Below are positions 25,819-34,136 of a DNA stretch of 37,242 bases, piece after piece. Made by a program: the position numbers and the translations under genes. The DNA comes from Desulfamplus sp. (GTDB lineage: Bacteria > Desulfobacterota > Desulfobacteria > Desulfobacterales > Desulfobacteraceae): contig JADFZO010000026.1 in NCBI GenBank assembly GCA_015232465.1, positions 1 to 37,242 of the forward strand. The letters are read 5' to 3'. The first letter of the stretch is position 1. Every line of letters starts with the position of its first letter. A model generated the notes under the pieces. It ran no database searches. It was not told where the DNA came from and saw nothing but the letters and a program-made list of their open reading frames with translations.

Positions 25819-28800
25819 ATGTTACCTTTAAAATTTAAAAGCATTAATACAAAGTTACAAAAAGTCTTAAATCTAAACGATATTTTTTCCATTAACATAG
25901 AATTTGGTAAATCAGTTGACCGAGCTAAAGAGAACTCCTTAATATTTTTCCCCTATGACCGCAACAGACTCTGTTGCGGGATTGCGGCACTAATATCTTT
26001 TAAACCTAAAAAGGTTGCTATAGAGCAACCTTTTGCATTTTTAGATAAAGGTTCTGTTAAGGAGATTTTACCATCTTTATTAAAAGATGATCTCTCATTA
26101 GACCAAATTTACAATAAAGTTAAACAGCTTAAAACTGATGATCTCTTTTTTGATCTTTTTTCAGACATAGAAAAGGAGGTTAAGCTAAATTTAATTGGAA
26201 AAGAGCTTGCAGAGATTATTGAGAAAGAGGCTTATGATATAAGCTCTCATATTATTGATATGGAGACTCCTGATGCTGAAATTAGAATTATACACCTTGA
26301 GAAGCTCAAAGATATTTTTTGGTGCATAACTCGTGAGATTCTTGAAAATATCACAAGAATCAGAGAGCTTTCAGCAGCATGTTGCACACAGTTGAATAAA
26401 AATCAGGTGCTCCATTTTAAACGTATAAATTCAGTTTTAAACAGCATTGACAGATTAGAGGTAAGGGGCAGAGACTCTGCTGGAATATCGCTTCTCTTTA
26501 CATTGACTGATGCTGAATTTGAAAGATTTAAAACAGAGCTTATAAAATCTGGTCTTGATGAGCAGTTAAAACAGAGGCTCAACAATACAGTTCTTACTAA
26601 TAACTGTATTACTATACATGTGTCTGGAAATTATGTCTCAATCTCAATTGTCTATAAGTATGCAGCAGAGGTAGGCTCGCTTGGGGATAATGTGGCATTT
26701 ATCAGAACTCAGATAAAAAATGACCAGATTCTCCAGCTTTTAACAGGATTTGAAACACCATTTAGCACAATATCTGCCCATACACGCTGGGCATCTGTTG
26801 GCGATATAACTCAGGCAAACTGCCACCCTGTTGATAATGAGCCAACTGATCCACTTATCAAAAAGAGCGGGATTATCCATGTCAGCCTTAACGGAGATAT
26901 TGATAATTACCCTGAGCTTAAAAAAGAGTATGAGTCAAGATTTGATACCATACATTCAGATATAACAACAGATACCAAAATTATCCCTTTGCAAATAGAG
27001 CTTTATTTAAGGCAAGGCTATCCAATTGAGGAGGCTTTTAGACTTGCTGTTAATGATTTTCACGGCTCACATGCAATCAGTATGCACACTGACCTTGCAC
27101 CTGGTAAAATATTTCTTGCCCAAAAGGGCAGTGGTCAGGCGATATTTACAGGCATTGCCCCAAACCACTACATTACAGCCTCTGAACTCTACGGACTTGT
27201 TGAGGAGACTCAAGATTTTATAAAGCTAAATGGCGAGAAGAGTGGACAGATACTTATCCTTGATCAGAACTCTTTAGGGGGCATTGATGGCATGAGATCA
27301 ATGGCTTATGATGGCACTGCCATTAAAATAGATGACAAAACTATTCAACATAGCCAGATCACATCAAGAGATATTGATCGCCAAAATTTCGACCACTACT
27401 TTTTAAAAGAGATTTCAGAATCTCCAAATTCAGTTGCTAAAACTCTTCAAAATAAATGGAAAGTATCGCCAGAGACAGCTCTTTATAATATGAATTTAGG
27501 CAACAATGTTATGCCCAAATTTATTGAAGAGGAGTTAAAAAATGGGGTTATAAAAAAGATATATTTTATTGGTCAAGGGACTGCTGGTATTGCAGCACAA
27601 GGTTGTGCTGATCTTTTGCGATATTATCTTGCCTCTAATAGCAATTTTGACATCAGAGCAATGAAATCATCTGAACTTTCAGGCTTTTTTATCATAGGGG
27701 GCGATGATGAAAAAGAGTCAATGAAAAATCACCTTGTAGTTGCGATTAGCCAATCTGGAACAACAACTGACACCAATCGAACAGTTGATATGGTGCGTGC
27801 AAGAGGGGCAAGAACTCTTGCAATTGTCAACCGTAGAGACTCAGATTTGACATTCAAGACCCAAGGAGTCTTATACACCAGCAGCGGCAGAGATATTGAG
27901 ATGTCTGTAGCATCAACAAAAGCATTTTACTCACAACTTACTGCTGGTGCACTTTTAGGGCTTTATATTGCATCTATCACAGGTGCAATATCACCCAAAA
28001 TTTTGACTGAAGAGCTAAATGAACTTAACTCACTTCCAGACAAGATGAAGAAAGTCCTTGATATGAAGGAGAAGATCAAAAAATCTGCTTTTCGTCTTGC
28101 AATATCAAGAAACTATTGGGCAACTGTGGGAAGTGGCTCAAATAAAACATCAGCAGATGAGATACGTATAAAATTGAGCGAGCTTTGCTATAAAACAATC
28201 TCATCAGATTTTGTTGAGGATAAAAAGCATATTGATCTATCTTCAGAGCCATTAATAATAATCTGTGCTGCTGGAACTCGTGAGAGTGTTCTTAAAGATA
28301 TAATAAAAGATACAGCGATATTTCATGCTCATAAAGCAGCACCAATTGTAATTACCAATGAGGGTGAAGATCGATTTGACAATTACGCTGAAGATGTTTT
28401 TAGGGTTCCAAAGGTAAAAGAGCATTTTGCACCAATTCTCAACACGCTTGTTGGTCATCTTTGGGGTTATTATGCTGCTCTATCTATTAATGAGGGTTCC
28501 CAATTTATCTACAACCACCAAAAAGAGATAAAAGAGCTGATAAGCCAATATAAAAGCATGGGGCGAGATGTTTATGAGGTTATTTTAGAAAAAGATTTCA
28601 GAGAAAAGATGGCTTCCTTTTACAGTGAGTTCTCTAAAAGACGCCGTGAAAAGCGATTTCCCGCAGCTATGGGAATTGATAATGCTGCAAATATCACGCT
28701 TCTTTTAAAATATTTGTCTGGCAGGCTTCCAGTTGCAGATTTTGAGATCGATTTTGCCAAAAAGGGGACTCCAGCCAATATGCTTGATGAGTTCTTTAAA

Positions 28801-29520
28801 AACATGGCAGAGGCGATAAACACAATGGCAAGACCTGTTGATGCTATCAAACATCAAGCAAAGACTGTAACTGTGGGGACAAGTAGAATTGCAGATAAAG
28901 CTGAGACCTTTGATTTTACAGAGATATTTGAAGGTGTGGTCTTTGATGAGATCGCTGCAAATGCTCTTTCTATCTCTCAGATAACTAACAAAAATGTTGT
29001 TGTAATCAAAAATATTCAAGAGGTTATTGCTGGCATAAAAGGTGCGATGCTCTATAAAATATCTGGTCTTAATCTGCTTGGTGAGCCTACGCCTCAAACC
29101 AAAATAGAGGTTATAAACAAGAGGGGCATTGTTGCTACTGAATCTTCAAGAGTTGAGACTGAACATCAGCTTAAAGGGACTAAAAACATAATTGTCCGTG
29201 AAGGAAATGTCTATTTAGGTAAAGGCAGAAAAGATGGGCGAAGTATTCTTGTAATTCCTGTGCTCTCTGCATCTCCAAGCTCAAGCGTTATTGAGTATCT
29301 ATTATCAATCCATGTTCAATTCAAAGAGCCATCTCAAATTTCATTACTTAGTAAAATCAAGGCATTAGGAGGCAAATACACAAGGATAAAAGATATTATC
29401 TTAGAGACTGATGTTGTCAAATGGGACGACACTTTGCTTGATCTTGTGGAGATTGAGACCCTTTTTGGCGATTCTGGAGAGAAGATAGCAGAGGCGATTG
29501 TCAGTAAAAGGATAATATAA
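25819..29520 (+). CDS. Very large GlmS-like glutamine amidotransferase/SIS protein
   Basis: At 1233 residues it is about twice a normal glucosamine-6-phosphate synthase (~610). GlmS makes glucosamine-6-phosphate from fructose-6-phosphate and glutamine. Seen here: the Ntn-amidotransferase start CGIAALI at Cys53; a ~135-residue insertion; RGRDSAG (216-222); HTRWA (321-325) followed by NCHP; LNGDIDNY (357-363). The first SIS domain (~570-720) has GQGTAGIAAQ and SQSGTTTDT, followed by SVASTKAF. The second SIS domain (~755-895) begins YWATVGSGSNKTSADEIRIKL. IKHQAKTVTVGTS near residue 1020 resembles the usual GlmS C-terminus, but ~205 unknown residues follow. Cys53 is internal, so propeptide removal would be needed for a free N-terminal nucleophile. 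It follows a peptidoglycan transpeptidase gene, which fits amino-sugar supply. Confidence 0.82.
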   Translation: MLPLKFKSINTKLQKVLNLNDIFSINIEFGKSVDRAKENSLIFFPYDRNRLCCGIAALISFKPKKVAIEQPFAFLDKGSVKEILPSLLKDDLSLDQIYNKVKQLKTDDLFFDLFSDIEKEVKLNLIGKELAEIIEKEAYDISSHIIDMETPDAEIRIIHLEKLKDIFWCITREILENITRIRELSAACCTQLNKNQVLHFKRINSVLNSIDRLEVRGRDSAGISLLFTLTDAEFERFKTELIKSGLDEQLKQRLNNTVLTNNCITIHVSGNYVSISIVYKYAAEVGSLGDNVAFIRTQIKNDQILQLLTGFETPFSTISAHTRWASVGDITQANCHPVDNEPTDPLIKKSGIIHVSLNGDIDNYPELKKEYESRFDTIHSDITTDTKIIPLQIELYLRQGYPIEEAFRLAVNDFHGSHAISMHTDLAPGKIFLAQKGSGQAIFTGIAPNHYITASELYGLVEETQDFIKLNGEKSGQILILDQNSLGGIDGMRSMAYDGTAIKIDDKTIQHSQITSRDIDRQNFDHYFLKEISESPNSVAKTLQNKWKVSPETALYNMNLGNNVMPKFIEEELKNGVIKKIYFIGQGTAGIAAQGCADLLRYYLASNSNFDIRAMKSSELSGFFIIGGDDEKESMKNHLVVAISQSGTTTDTNRTVDMVRARGARTLAIVNRRDSDLTFKTQGVLYTSSGRDIEMSVASTKAFYSQLTAGALLGLYIASITGAISPKILTEELNELNSLPDKMKKVLDMKEKIKKSAFRLAISRNYWATVGSGSNKTSADEIRIKLSELCYKTISSDFVEDKKHIDLSSEPLIIICAAGTRESVLKDIIKDTAIFHAHKAAPIVITNEGEDRFDNYAEDVFRVPKVKEHFAPILNTLVGHLWGYYAALSINEGSQFIYNHQKEIKELISQYKSMGRDVYEVILEKDFREKMASFYSEFSKRRREKRFPAAMGIDNAANITLLLKYLSGRLPVADFEIDFAKKGTPANMLDEFFKNMAEAINTMARPVDAIKHQAKTVTVGTSRIADKAETFDFTEIFEGVVFDEIAANALSISQITNKNVVVIKNIQEVIAGIKGAMLYKISGLNLLGEPTPQTKIEVINKRGIVATESSRVETEHQLKGTKNIIVREGNVYLGKGRKDGRSILVIPVLSASPSSSVIEYLLSIHVQFKEPSQISLLSKIKALGGKYTRIKDIILETDVVKWDDTLLDLVEIETLFGDSGEKIAEAIVSKRII

Positions 29521-29600
29521 TGTTACCAAGTTTTGAGAAGCTAATCGGAATCCTACAACACGAATCAATAAGTACAATTATATGTAATATTGAAAATTGA
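29520..29600 (+). pseudogene. 26-codon stub of a gene translationally coupled to the GlmS-like gene
   Basis: The GlmS-like stop TAA overlaps an ATG (TAATG) that opens a frame beginning MLPSFEKLIGILQHESIS and closing in TGA at 29598-29600. Overlapping stop-start coupling is typical of a real operon gene, yet only 26 residues remain before the DarTG-like pair. The opening 'FEKLIGIL' resembles the first residues of MazG-type pyrophosphatases, but this is too short to rely on. It is most likely a gene truncated when the pair inserted. Confidence 0.4.
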
Positions 29601-29647
29601 TAACTATTTTATAAATGTATTATTATATAATTTTTTAGGTTAGTAAT

Positions 29648-30373
29648 ATGGCAGAGATTATAGAGATAAATGGTAATATTTTTAATACTACATATCAAAC
29701 AATAGTGAATACTGTAAATTGTGTTGGTGTGATGGGTAAAGGGATTGCCTTAGAGTTTAAAAATAGGCACCCCGATATGTATCAGGCTTACTTACGATTA
29801 TGTTTACAAAAAAAAATAAAAATAGGTATGTTGCAGCTATGGAGCCGTTCTACGCCATGGGTTCTAAATTTTCCTACAAAAGATAATTGGAAGTATCCTT
29901 CAAAATTAGAATACGTTGAGCGTGGTCTTGTGAAATTTGCCCAAACTTACACTATCAAAGGTATAACATCTATAGCTTTTCCTGAGTTGGGAACAAGTGC
30001 TGGAGGACTAAATTGGTCTGACGTAAAAGAGTTGATGTTTAAATATTTAGAACCATTAACTAATTTAAAGGTTGAAATATACCATTATGATCCAAGTGTC
30101 CAAGATAACACTTTTGAGAATCTATATCAAAAAGTTCATAGTTTTGACATAAAAGATTATAAACAATATATTGATTTATCGCCTTCTCAAGCTAAAACGA
30201 TAAAAGATTTAATAAAAAATAGAAAAGTTCATAGTATGCAAGAGCTTCAAAATATAAAAGGAGTTGGAGATAAAACGATTACAAAGCTATATACGTTCTT
30301 AAATGATTCCCAAAGAGATCAACAACGTATAGAAACCTATTCTGAAATCCCTTCTTTGCCTGGATTTTTATAA
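29648..30373 (+). CDS. DarG-like macro-domain antitoxin with a helix-hairpin-helix tail
   Basis: A 241-residue protein. Residues 1-~150 are a macro domain of the DarG type: GNIFNTTYQTIVNTVNCVGV then MGKGIALEFKNRHPDMYQAY, NFPTKDNWKYPSK (Lys78 is the expected catalytic lysine) and FPELGTSAGGLNW. DarG removes ADP-ribose from DNA bases and so reverses DarT. The ADP-ribose loop reads LGTSAGGL rather than the more usual LGxGxGGL. Residues ~176-220 (SPSQAKTIKDLIK, MQELQNIKGVGDKTITKLY) form one helix-hairpin-helix DNA-binding motif. This replaces the longer C-terminal DarT-binding domain of well-studied DarG (~340 residues). The gene precedes the toxin by 43 bp, the reverse of the usual darT-darG order. 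TAGG lies ~9 bases before the ATG. The surrounding DNA is visibly more AT-rich than its flanks, suggesting transfer. Confidence 0.8.
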   Translation: MAEIIEINGNIFNTTYQTIVNTVNCVGVMGKGIALEFKNRHPDMYQAYLRLCLQKKIKIGMLQLWSRSTPWVLNFPTKDNWKYPSKLEYVERGLVKFAQTYTIKGITSIAFPELGTSAGGLNWSDVKELMFKYLEPLTNLKVEIYHYDPSVQDNTFENLYQKVHSFDIKDYKQYIDLSPSQAKTIKDLIKNRKVHSMQELQNIKGVGDKTITKLYTFLNDSQRDQQRIETYSEIPSLPGFL

Positions 30374-30416
30374 AAATTAAGGTGAATCTCTGATTATGTT
30401 TAAGGTTTATTAAATT

Positions 30417-31058
30417 ATGGAGTCTGTAAGCTCAATTGAAAATAAACTGCAAAAGTATAACCTAAATAATTTTTTTTATTTTGCTCACTTGAATAATTTT
30501 GTCAGTATTATAGATAATGGTATTTTATCAAAAAACTGTGTAGAAAAAAGAGTAATAGAACATGAATCTTTTGCTGAACCAAATGTTCAACTAAGGCGAC
30601 ATGAGAAATCAGTTGTTCTATCAAATAACTCTATTGTTTCACTTCATGATTTGGTACCTGTTTACCTAACTCCTCGAACACCAACATTATACTCTCGTCA
30701 AAACATACAAAAAGATATTTTCTTTGTTGTGGTTAATTCTCGTATAATTTGTGATAAAAATTATGCCTTTGCTTTTACTGATGGCAATGCTGGTTCACAT
30801 AATACTACATTTTTTAACAATTTAAATGATTTGAATAAAATCCCTTGGGAATGTATTAACTCTCACTATTGGACTGATTTTATTGATGGAAAGCGTCAGA
30901 GAAATGCTGAGTTTTTGATATATCCTTTTATAACATTAGACTATATTACATCTTTTGTAGTTAGCAATCATGACTCTTTTGATTATATAAAAGAGATATT
31001 GTATAATAATTCTATTGATAACATATCAGTATTTGTAAATTTTAATTATTTTTTTTGA
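30417..31058 (+). CDS. DarT-like DNA ADP-ribosyltransferase toxin
   Basis: A 213-residue protein. FYFAHLNNFVSIIDNGILS (residues 20-38) matches the DarT 'H-x-x-x-x-N-L-x-x-I-x-x-x-G-x-L' NAD-site helix with His24. LHDLVPVYLTPRTPTLYSR (76-94) matches the 'P-x-Y-x-x-P-R-x-P-M-L-Y' block. GKRQRNAEFLIYPF (158-171) contains Glu165 in the position of the catalytic glutamate. DarT transfers ADP-ribose from NAD+ to bases in single-stranded DNA, stalling replication, and serves as an anti-phage abortive system when paired with DarG. It is immediately downstream of a macro-domain protein. Length is normal (~200-215). Which base it modifies cannot be read from the sequence. The end is very AT-rich. Confidence 0.8.
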   Translation: MESVSSIENKLQKYNLNNFFYFAHLNNFVSIIDNGILSKNCVEKRVIEHESFAEPNVQLRRHEKSVVLSNNSIVSLHDLVPVYLTPRTPTLYSRQNIQKDIFFVVVNSRIICDKNYAFAFTDGNAGSHNTTFFNNLNDLNKIPWECINSHYWTDFIDGKRQRNAEFLIYPFITLDYITSFVVSNHDSFDYIKEILYNNSIDNISVFVNFNYFF

Positions 31059-31096
31059 ATTATAGATTTAAAGTATTGTAACGAGGATTTATAGTT

Positions 31097-31966
31097 ATGC
31101 ACTACGAAGGCAACATAATCAGACCCCCAAGCGAGGCAAATAGTATCCTTTTACAGGTTACAGTTGGTTGTTCTCACAATAAATGCACATTTTGTGGAGC
31201 ATACAAAGGGGAGCGATTTAAAATAAAAGATGACTCTGTAATCTTTGAAGATATTGAATTTGCAGCAAAATATTGCAAAAATCAATCACGGCTTTTTATC
31301 TGTGATGGCGATGCTTTGATTATCCCTCAAAAACGGCTTGTGCCAATACTGCAAAGGATAAAAGAGCGTCTGCCGTGGATAGAGAGAGTCGGACTTTATG
31401 CCAACACAAAAAGTATTAAGATGAAAAGCTCAGATGAGCTAAAAGAGCTACAAGAGCTTGGCGTAAAGATAGCCTACATGGGTCTTGAGTCTGGTGATGA
31501 TATAACTCTAAAAAATATCAACAAAGGGGCAGACTCCAAAAAGATGGTTGAGATGGGAAAAAAGATCAGAAGTGCTGGAATAAAGCTCTCAATAACTGTT
31601 CTTTTAGGGCTTGCTGGCAAAGCTCGCTCAAATATACACGCAACTGAAACTGGTCGGGTTCTATCTGAAATTGATCCTGAATATGTTGGTGCTCTAAGTT
31701 TGATGCTGATTCCCGAAACCCCAATGCACAGAGATTATCAAAATGGGGATTTTGAGCTTATCACCCCTGATGAGATGCTAAAAGAGCTTGGCACAATGAT
31801 AGCAACAACCCACCTTACAGATGGGCTATTTCACGCAAACCACGCATCAAACTATCTGCCAATTAGGGCACATCTGCCAAAAGATAGGGAAAAGACCCTT
31901 AATCTTATTGCACAGGCACTTCAAGGTAAGGTGCGATTAAAACCAGAATATATGAGAGCATTGTAA
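31097..31966 (+). CDS. Radical SAM protein of unknown substrate
   Basis: A 289-residue enzyme. CSHNKCTFC (Cys25, Cys30, Cys33) supplies the three ligands of a [4Fe-4S] cluster in a Cx4CxxC spacing, wider by one than the common Cx3CxxC. Further signs of the fold are FICDGDALIIP (the SAM amino-end GGE-like region), MGLESGDDITLKNINKG and LLGLAGKARSN. There is no N-terminal B12 domain and no C-terminal auxiliary cluster cysteine set. It generates a 5'-deoxyadenosyl radical; the reaction is unknown. It starts 38 bp after the DarT-like gene with a GAGG site and ends 33 bp before transketolase. HemN-type or tRNA-modifying functions are not supported by motifs. Confidence 0.85.
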   Translation: MHYEGNIIRPPSEANSILLQVTVGCSHNKCTFCGAYKGERFKIKDDSVIFEDIEFAAKYCKNQSRLFICDGDALIIPQKRLVPILQRIKERLPWIERVGLYANTKSIKMKSSDELKELQELGVKIAYMGLESGDDITLKNINKGADSKKMVEMGKKIRSAGIKLSITVLLGLAGKARSNIHATETGRVLSEIDPEYVGALSLMLIPETPMHRDYQNGDFELITPDEMLKELGTMIATTHLTDGLFHANHASNYLPIRAHLPKDREKTLNLIAQALQGKVRLKPEYMRAL

Positions 31967-31999
31967 AAAAATTTTATAAACAAAAAGGAGAGAAAAATA

Positions 32000-34039
32000 A
32001 TGGCTTGTGCCCAAAAAGATCAAAAAGAGCTTGAGCAACTTTGTATCCACACAATCAGAACCTTATCAATTGACGCTATTCAAAAGGCAAATTCAGGACA
32101 CCCAGGAGCACCAATGGGGCTTGCTCCAACTGCTTTTGTTCTTTGGAATCGTTACATGAAGCACAACCCTAAAAATCCAGCTTGGATTGACCGTGACAGA
32201 TTTGTCCTATCTGGCGGACACGCATCAATGCTGCTTTACAGTATGCTCTATCTTGATGGTTATGGTCTAACTCTTGATGATCTTAAAAATTTTAGACAGT
32301 GGGGAAGCAGAACACCAGGACACCCAGAATATAAACACACACCAGGGGTTGAGACCACAACTGGTCCTCTTGGTCAGGGTATTGCAAATGCCGTTGGAAT
32401 GGCTATGGCAGAGCGTCATTTAGCATCTTGTTTTAACACTAACACCAAAGAGATTATCAACCACTTTACCTATGTGATTTGCGGAGATGGCGATTTGATG
32501 GAAGGTGTTGCATCTGAAGCTATATCGCTTGCTGGACATTTAGGGCTTGGCAAACTCATCTGTCTTTATGATGATAACTCAATCACAATTGAAGGGGCAA
32601 CATCAATTGCCTTTACTGAAGATGTAAAGGCAAAATTTGAGGCAATGAATTGGCATGTTGTATCTGTTGCTGATGGAAATGACACCTGTGCAATTGCATC
32701 TGCTATTGAAGAGGCTCAAAAAGAGGTATCTAAGCCATCGCTTATAAAAATCAAAACAAAAATTGCATACGGAAGCCCAAATAAGCAGGGGACAAGTGGA
32801 GCACACGGCTCTCCACTTGGAGCTGATGAAATTAAGCTGGTAAAAGAGTTTTATGGTCTGCCGATTGACAAAGATTTTTATGTGCTAAATGAGGTTTTAA
32901 CTGAGTGCCGCAAAGTTGTTGAAAAAGGGGAGGCTCAAGAGCGGGCGTGGCAAGATATTTTTGATACTTACAAGGTAGAGTTTCCCCAAAAGACTGCTGA
33001 GTTTGTTGATGCTGTAAGCGGCTATCTTACACAAGGTTGGGATAGCCAAATTCCACTCTTTAAAACTGGCGATAAACCAGTTGCAACACGCGCTGCCTCT
33101 GGAAAAGTTTTGAATGCAATTGCAAAGAATCTGCCTGTTTTGATGGGCGGTTCTGCTGATTTAGCCCCATCAAACAATACATATCTTTCAGGCTTTGCTG
33201 ATTTTCAAAAAGAATCATATCACGGCAGAAATATCCGTTTTGGTGTTCGTGAACATGCAATGGGTGCAATTATCTCTGGAATGTATCTGCATGGTGGTAT
33301 TCGTCCTTATGGTGGAACATTTCTTGTGTTTGCCGATTATGTCAGACCTGCTCTACGGGTTGCATCTTTGATGGGTCTGCCTTTAATCTATGTATTTACG
33401 CACGATAGCGTAGCTGTCGGCGAAGATGGTCCAACTCACCAGCCGATTGAGCATGTTGCATCTTTAAGGGCAATACCAAATCTTAATGTGATTCGCCCAG
33501 CAGATGCCAATGAGACTGCTGAGGCGTGGAGGGTTGCCCTAACCACAATGGATAGACCAACAGCACTAATTTTGAGCCGTCAAAATCTGCCGATATTAGA
33601 CCAAAATCAGATAGGCAAAGATGGCTCTTTAAGTCATGGGGCTTATATAATCAAAGATGTTGATAAAGATAGCAATAGAGGTATTGATATAATTTTGATT
33701 GCTTCTGGCTCTGAGGTTCATCTCTGCCTCAATGCGGCTCTTGAGCTTGAGAAAGATGGAATTTACGCAAGGGTTGTAAGTATGCCAAGCTGGGAGCTTT
33801 TTGAAAAATCGCCAGCACCCTATCGGGAGCGAATCCTGCCACATGATGTAAAGGCAAGGGTTGCAGTTGAGGCGGGTATCAGCATGGGTTGGGAGCGGTA
33901 TGTTGGAGATAGTGGTAAAATAGTTGGAATCAACTCGTTTGGAGCTTCTGCCCCTGGTGAAAAGGTGCTTGAAGAGTATGGAATTAGCACTAAAAATATT
34001 GTTGAGCAGGCAAAGATGGTTGTTGCAAAAAAGGGTTGA
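32000..34039 (+). CDS. tkt: Transketolase
   Basis: A 679-residue thiamine-diphosphate enzyme that moves two-carbon units between sugar phosphates in the pentose phosphate pathway. N-terminal [12 protein letters not shown] holds the conserved His that contacts substrate. The TPP signature is [13 protein letters not shown] ... [11 protein letters not shown]. The pyrimidine domain has [11 protein letters not shown] with the catalytic Glu, and [24 protein letters not shown] is the transketolase consensus. Length is the usual ~665. AAGGAGAG stands 8-10 bases before the ATG. It is the last gene of the plus-strand run and is followed by a strong terminator. Confidence 0.96.
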   Translation: MACAQKDQKELEQLCIHTIRTLSIDAIQKANSGHPGAPMGLAPTAFVLWNRYMKHNPKNPAWIDRDRFVLSGGHASMLLYSMLYLDGYGLTLDDLKNFRQWGSRTPGHPEYKHTPGVETTTGPLGQGIANAVGMAMAERHLASCFNTNTKEIINHFTYVICGDGDLMEGVASEAISLAGHLGLGKLICLYDDNSITIEGATSIAFTEDVKAKFEAMNWHVVSVADGNDTCAIASAIEEAQKEVSKPSLIKIKTKIAYGSPNKQGTSGAHGSPLGADEIKLVKEFYGLPIDKDFYVLNEVLTECRKVVEKGEAQERAWQDIFDTYKVEFPQKTAEFVDAVSGYLTQGWDSQIPLFKTGDKPVATRAASGKVLNAIAKNLPVLMGGSADLAPSNNTYLSGFADFQKESYHGRNIRFGVREHAMGAIISGMYLHGGIRPYGGTFLVFADYVRPALRVASLMGLPLIYVFTHDSVAVGEDGPTHQPIEHVASLRAIPNLNVIRPADANETAEAWRVALTTMDRPTALILSRQNLPILDQNQIGKDGSLSHGAYIIKDVDKDSNRGIDIILIASGSEVHLCLNAALELEKDGIYARVVSMPSWELFEKSPAPYRERILPHDVKARVAVEAGISMGWERYVGDSGKIVGINSFGASAPGEKVLEEYGISTKNIVEQAKMVVAKKG

Positions 34040-34078
34040 TAGAATAGTTCTATACCTTTTTTAGGCTACTTTAATTTA

Positions 34079-34119
34079 GTATGGGCGTAGCGATGATGCT
34101 ACGCCCATACTCTTTTTTC
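34079..34119 (+). terminator. Strong Rho-independent terminator after transketolase
   Basis: A 12-bp perfect stem, GTATGGGCGTAG at 34079-34090 and CTACGCCCATAC at 34099-34110, with an 8-base loop, then TCTTTTTTC. It lies 40 bp after the tkt stop and 18 bp before the end of the convergent secreted-protein gene, which it could also serve, though with no T tract on that side. A weaker ATAGAA/TTCTAT stem with T6 lies just upstream (34039-34062). Confidence 0.88.
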
Positions 34120-34136
34120 ACCTTTGCATATTTGTA

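Noticed and set aside
28705..29097. 130-residue minus-strand open frame inside the GlmS-like gene
   Set aside because: It is antisense to coding sequence with strong GlmS-tail similarity, and has no start signal or family resemblance.
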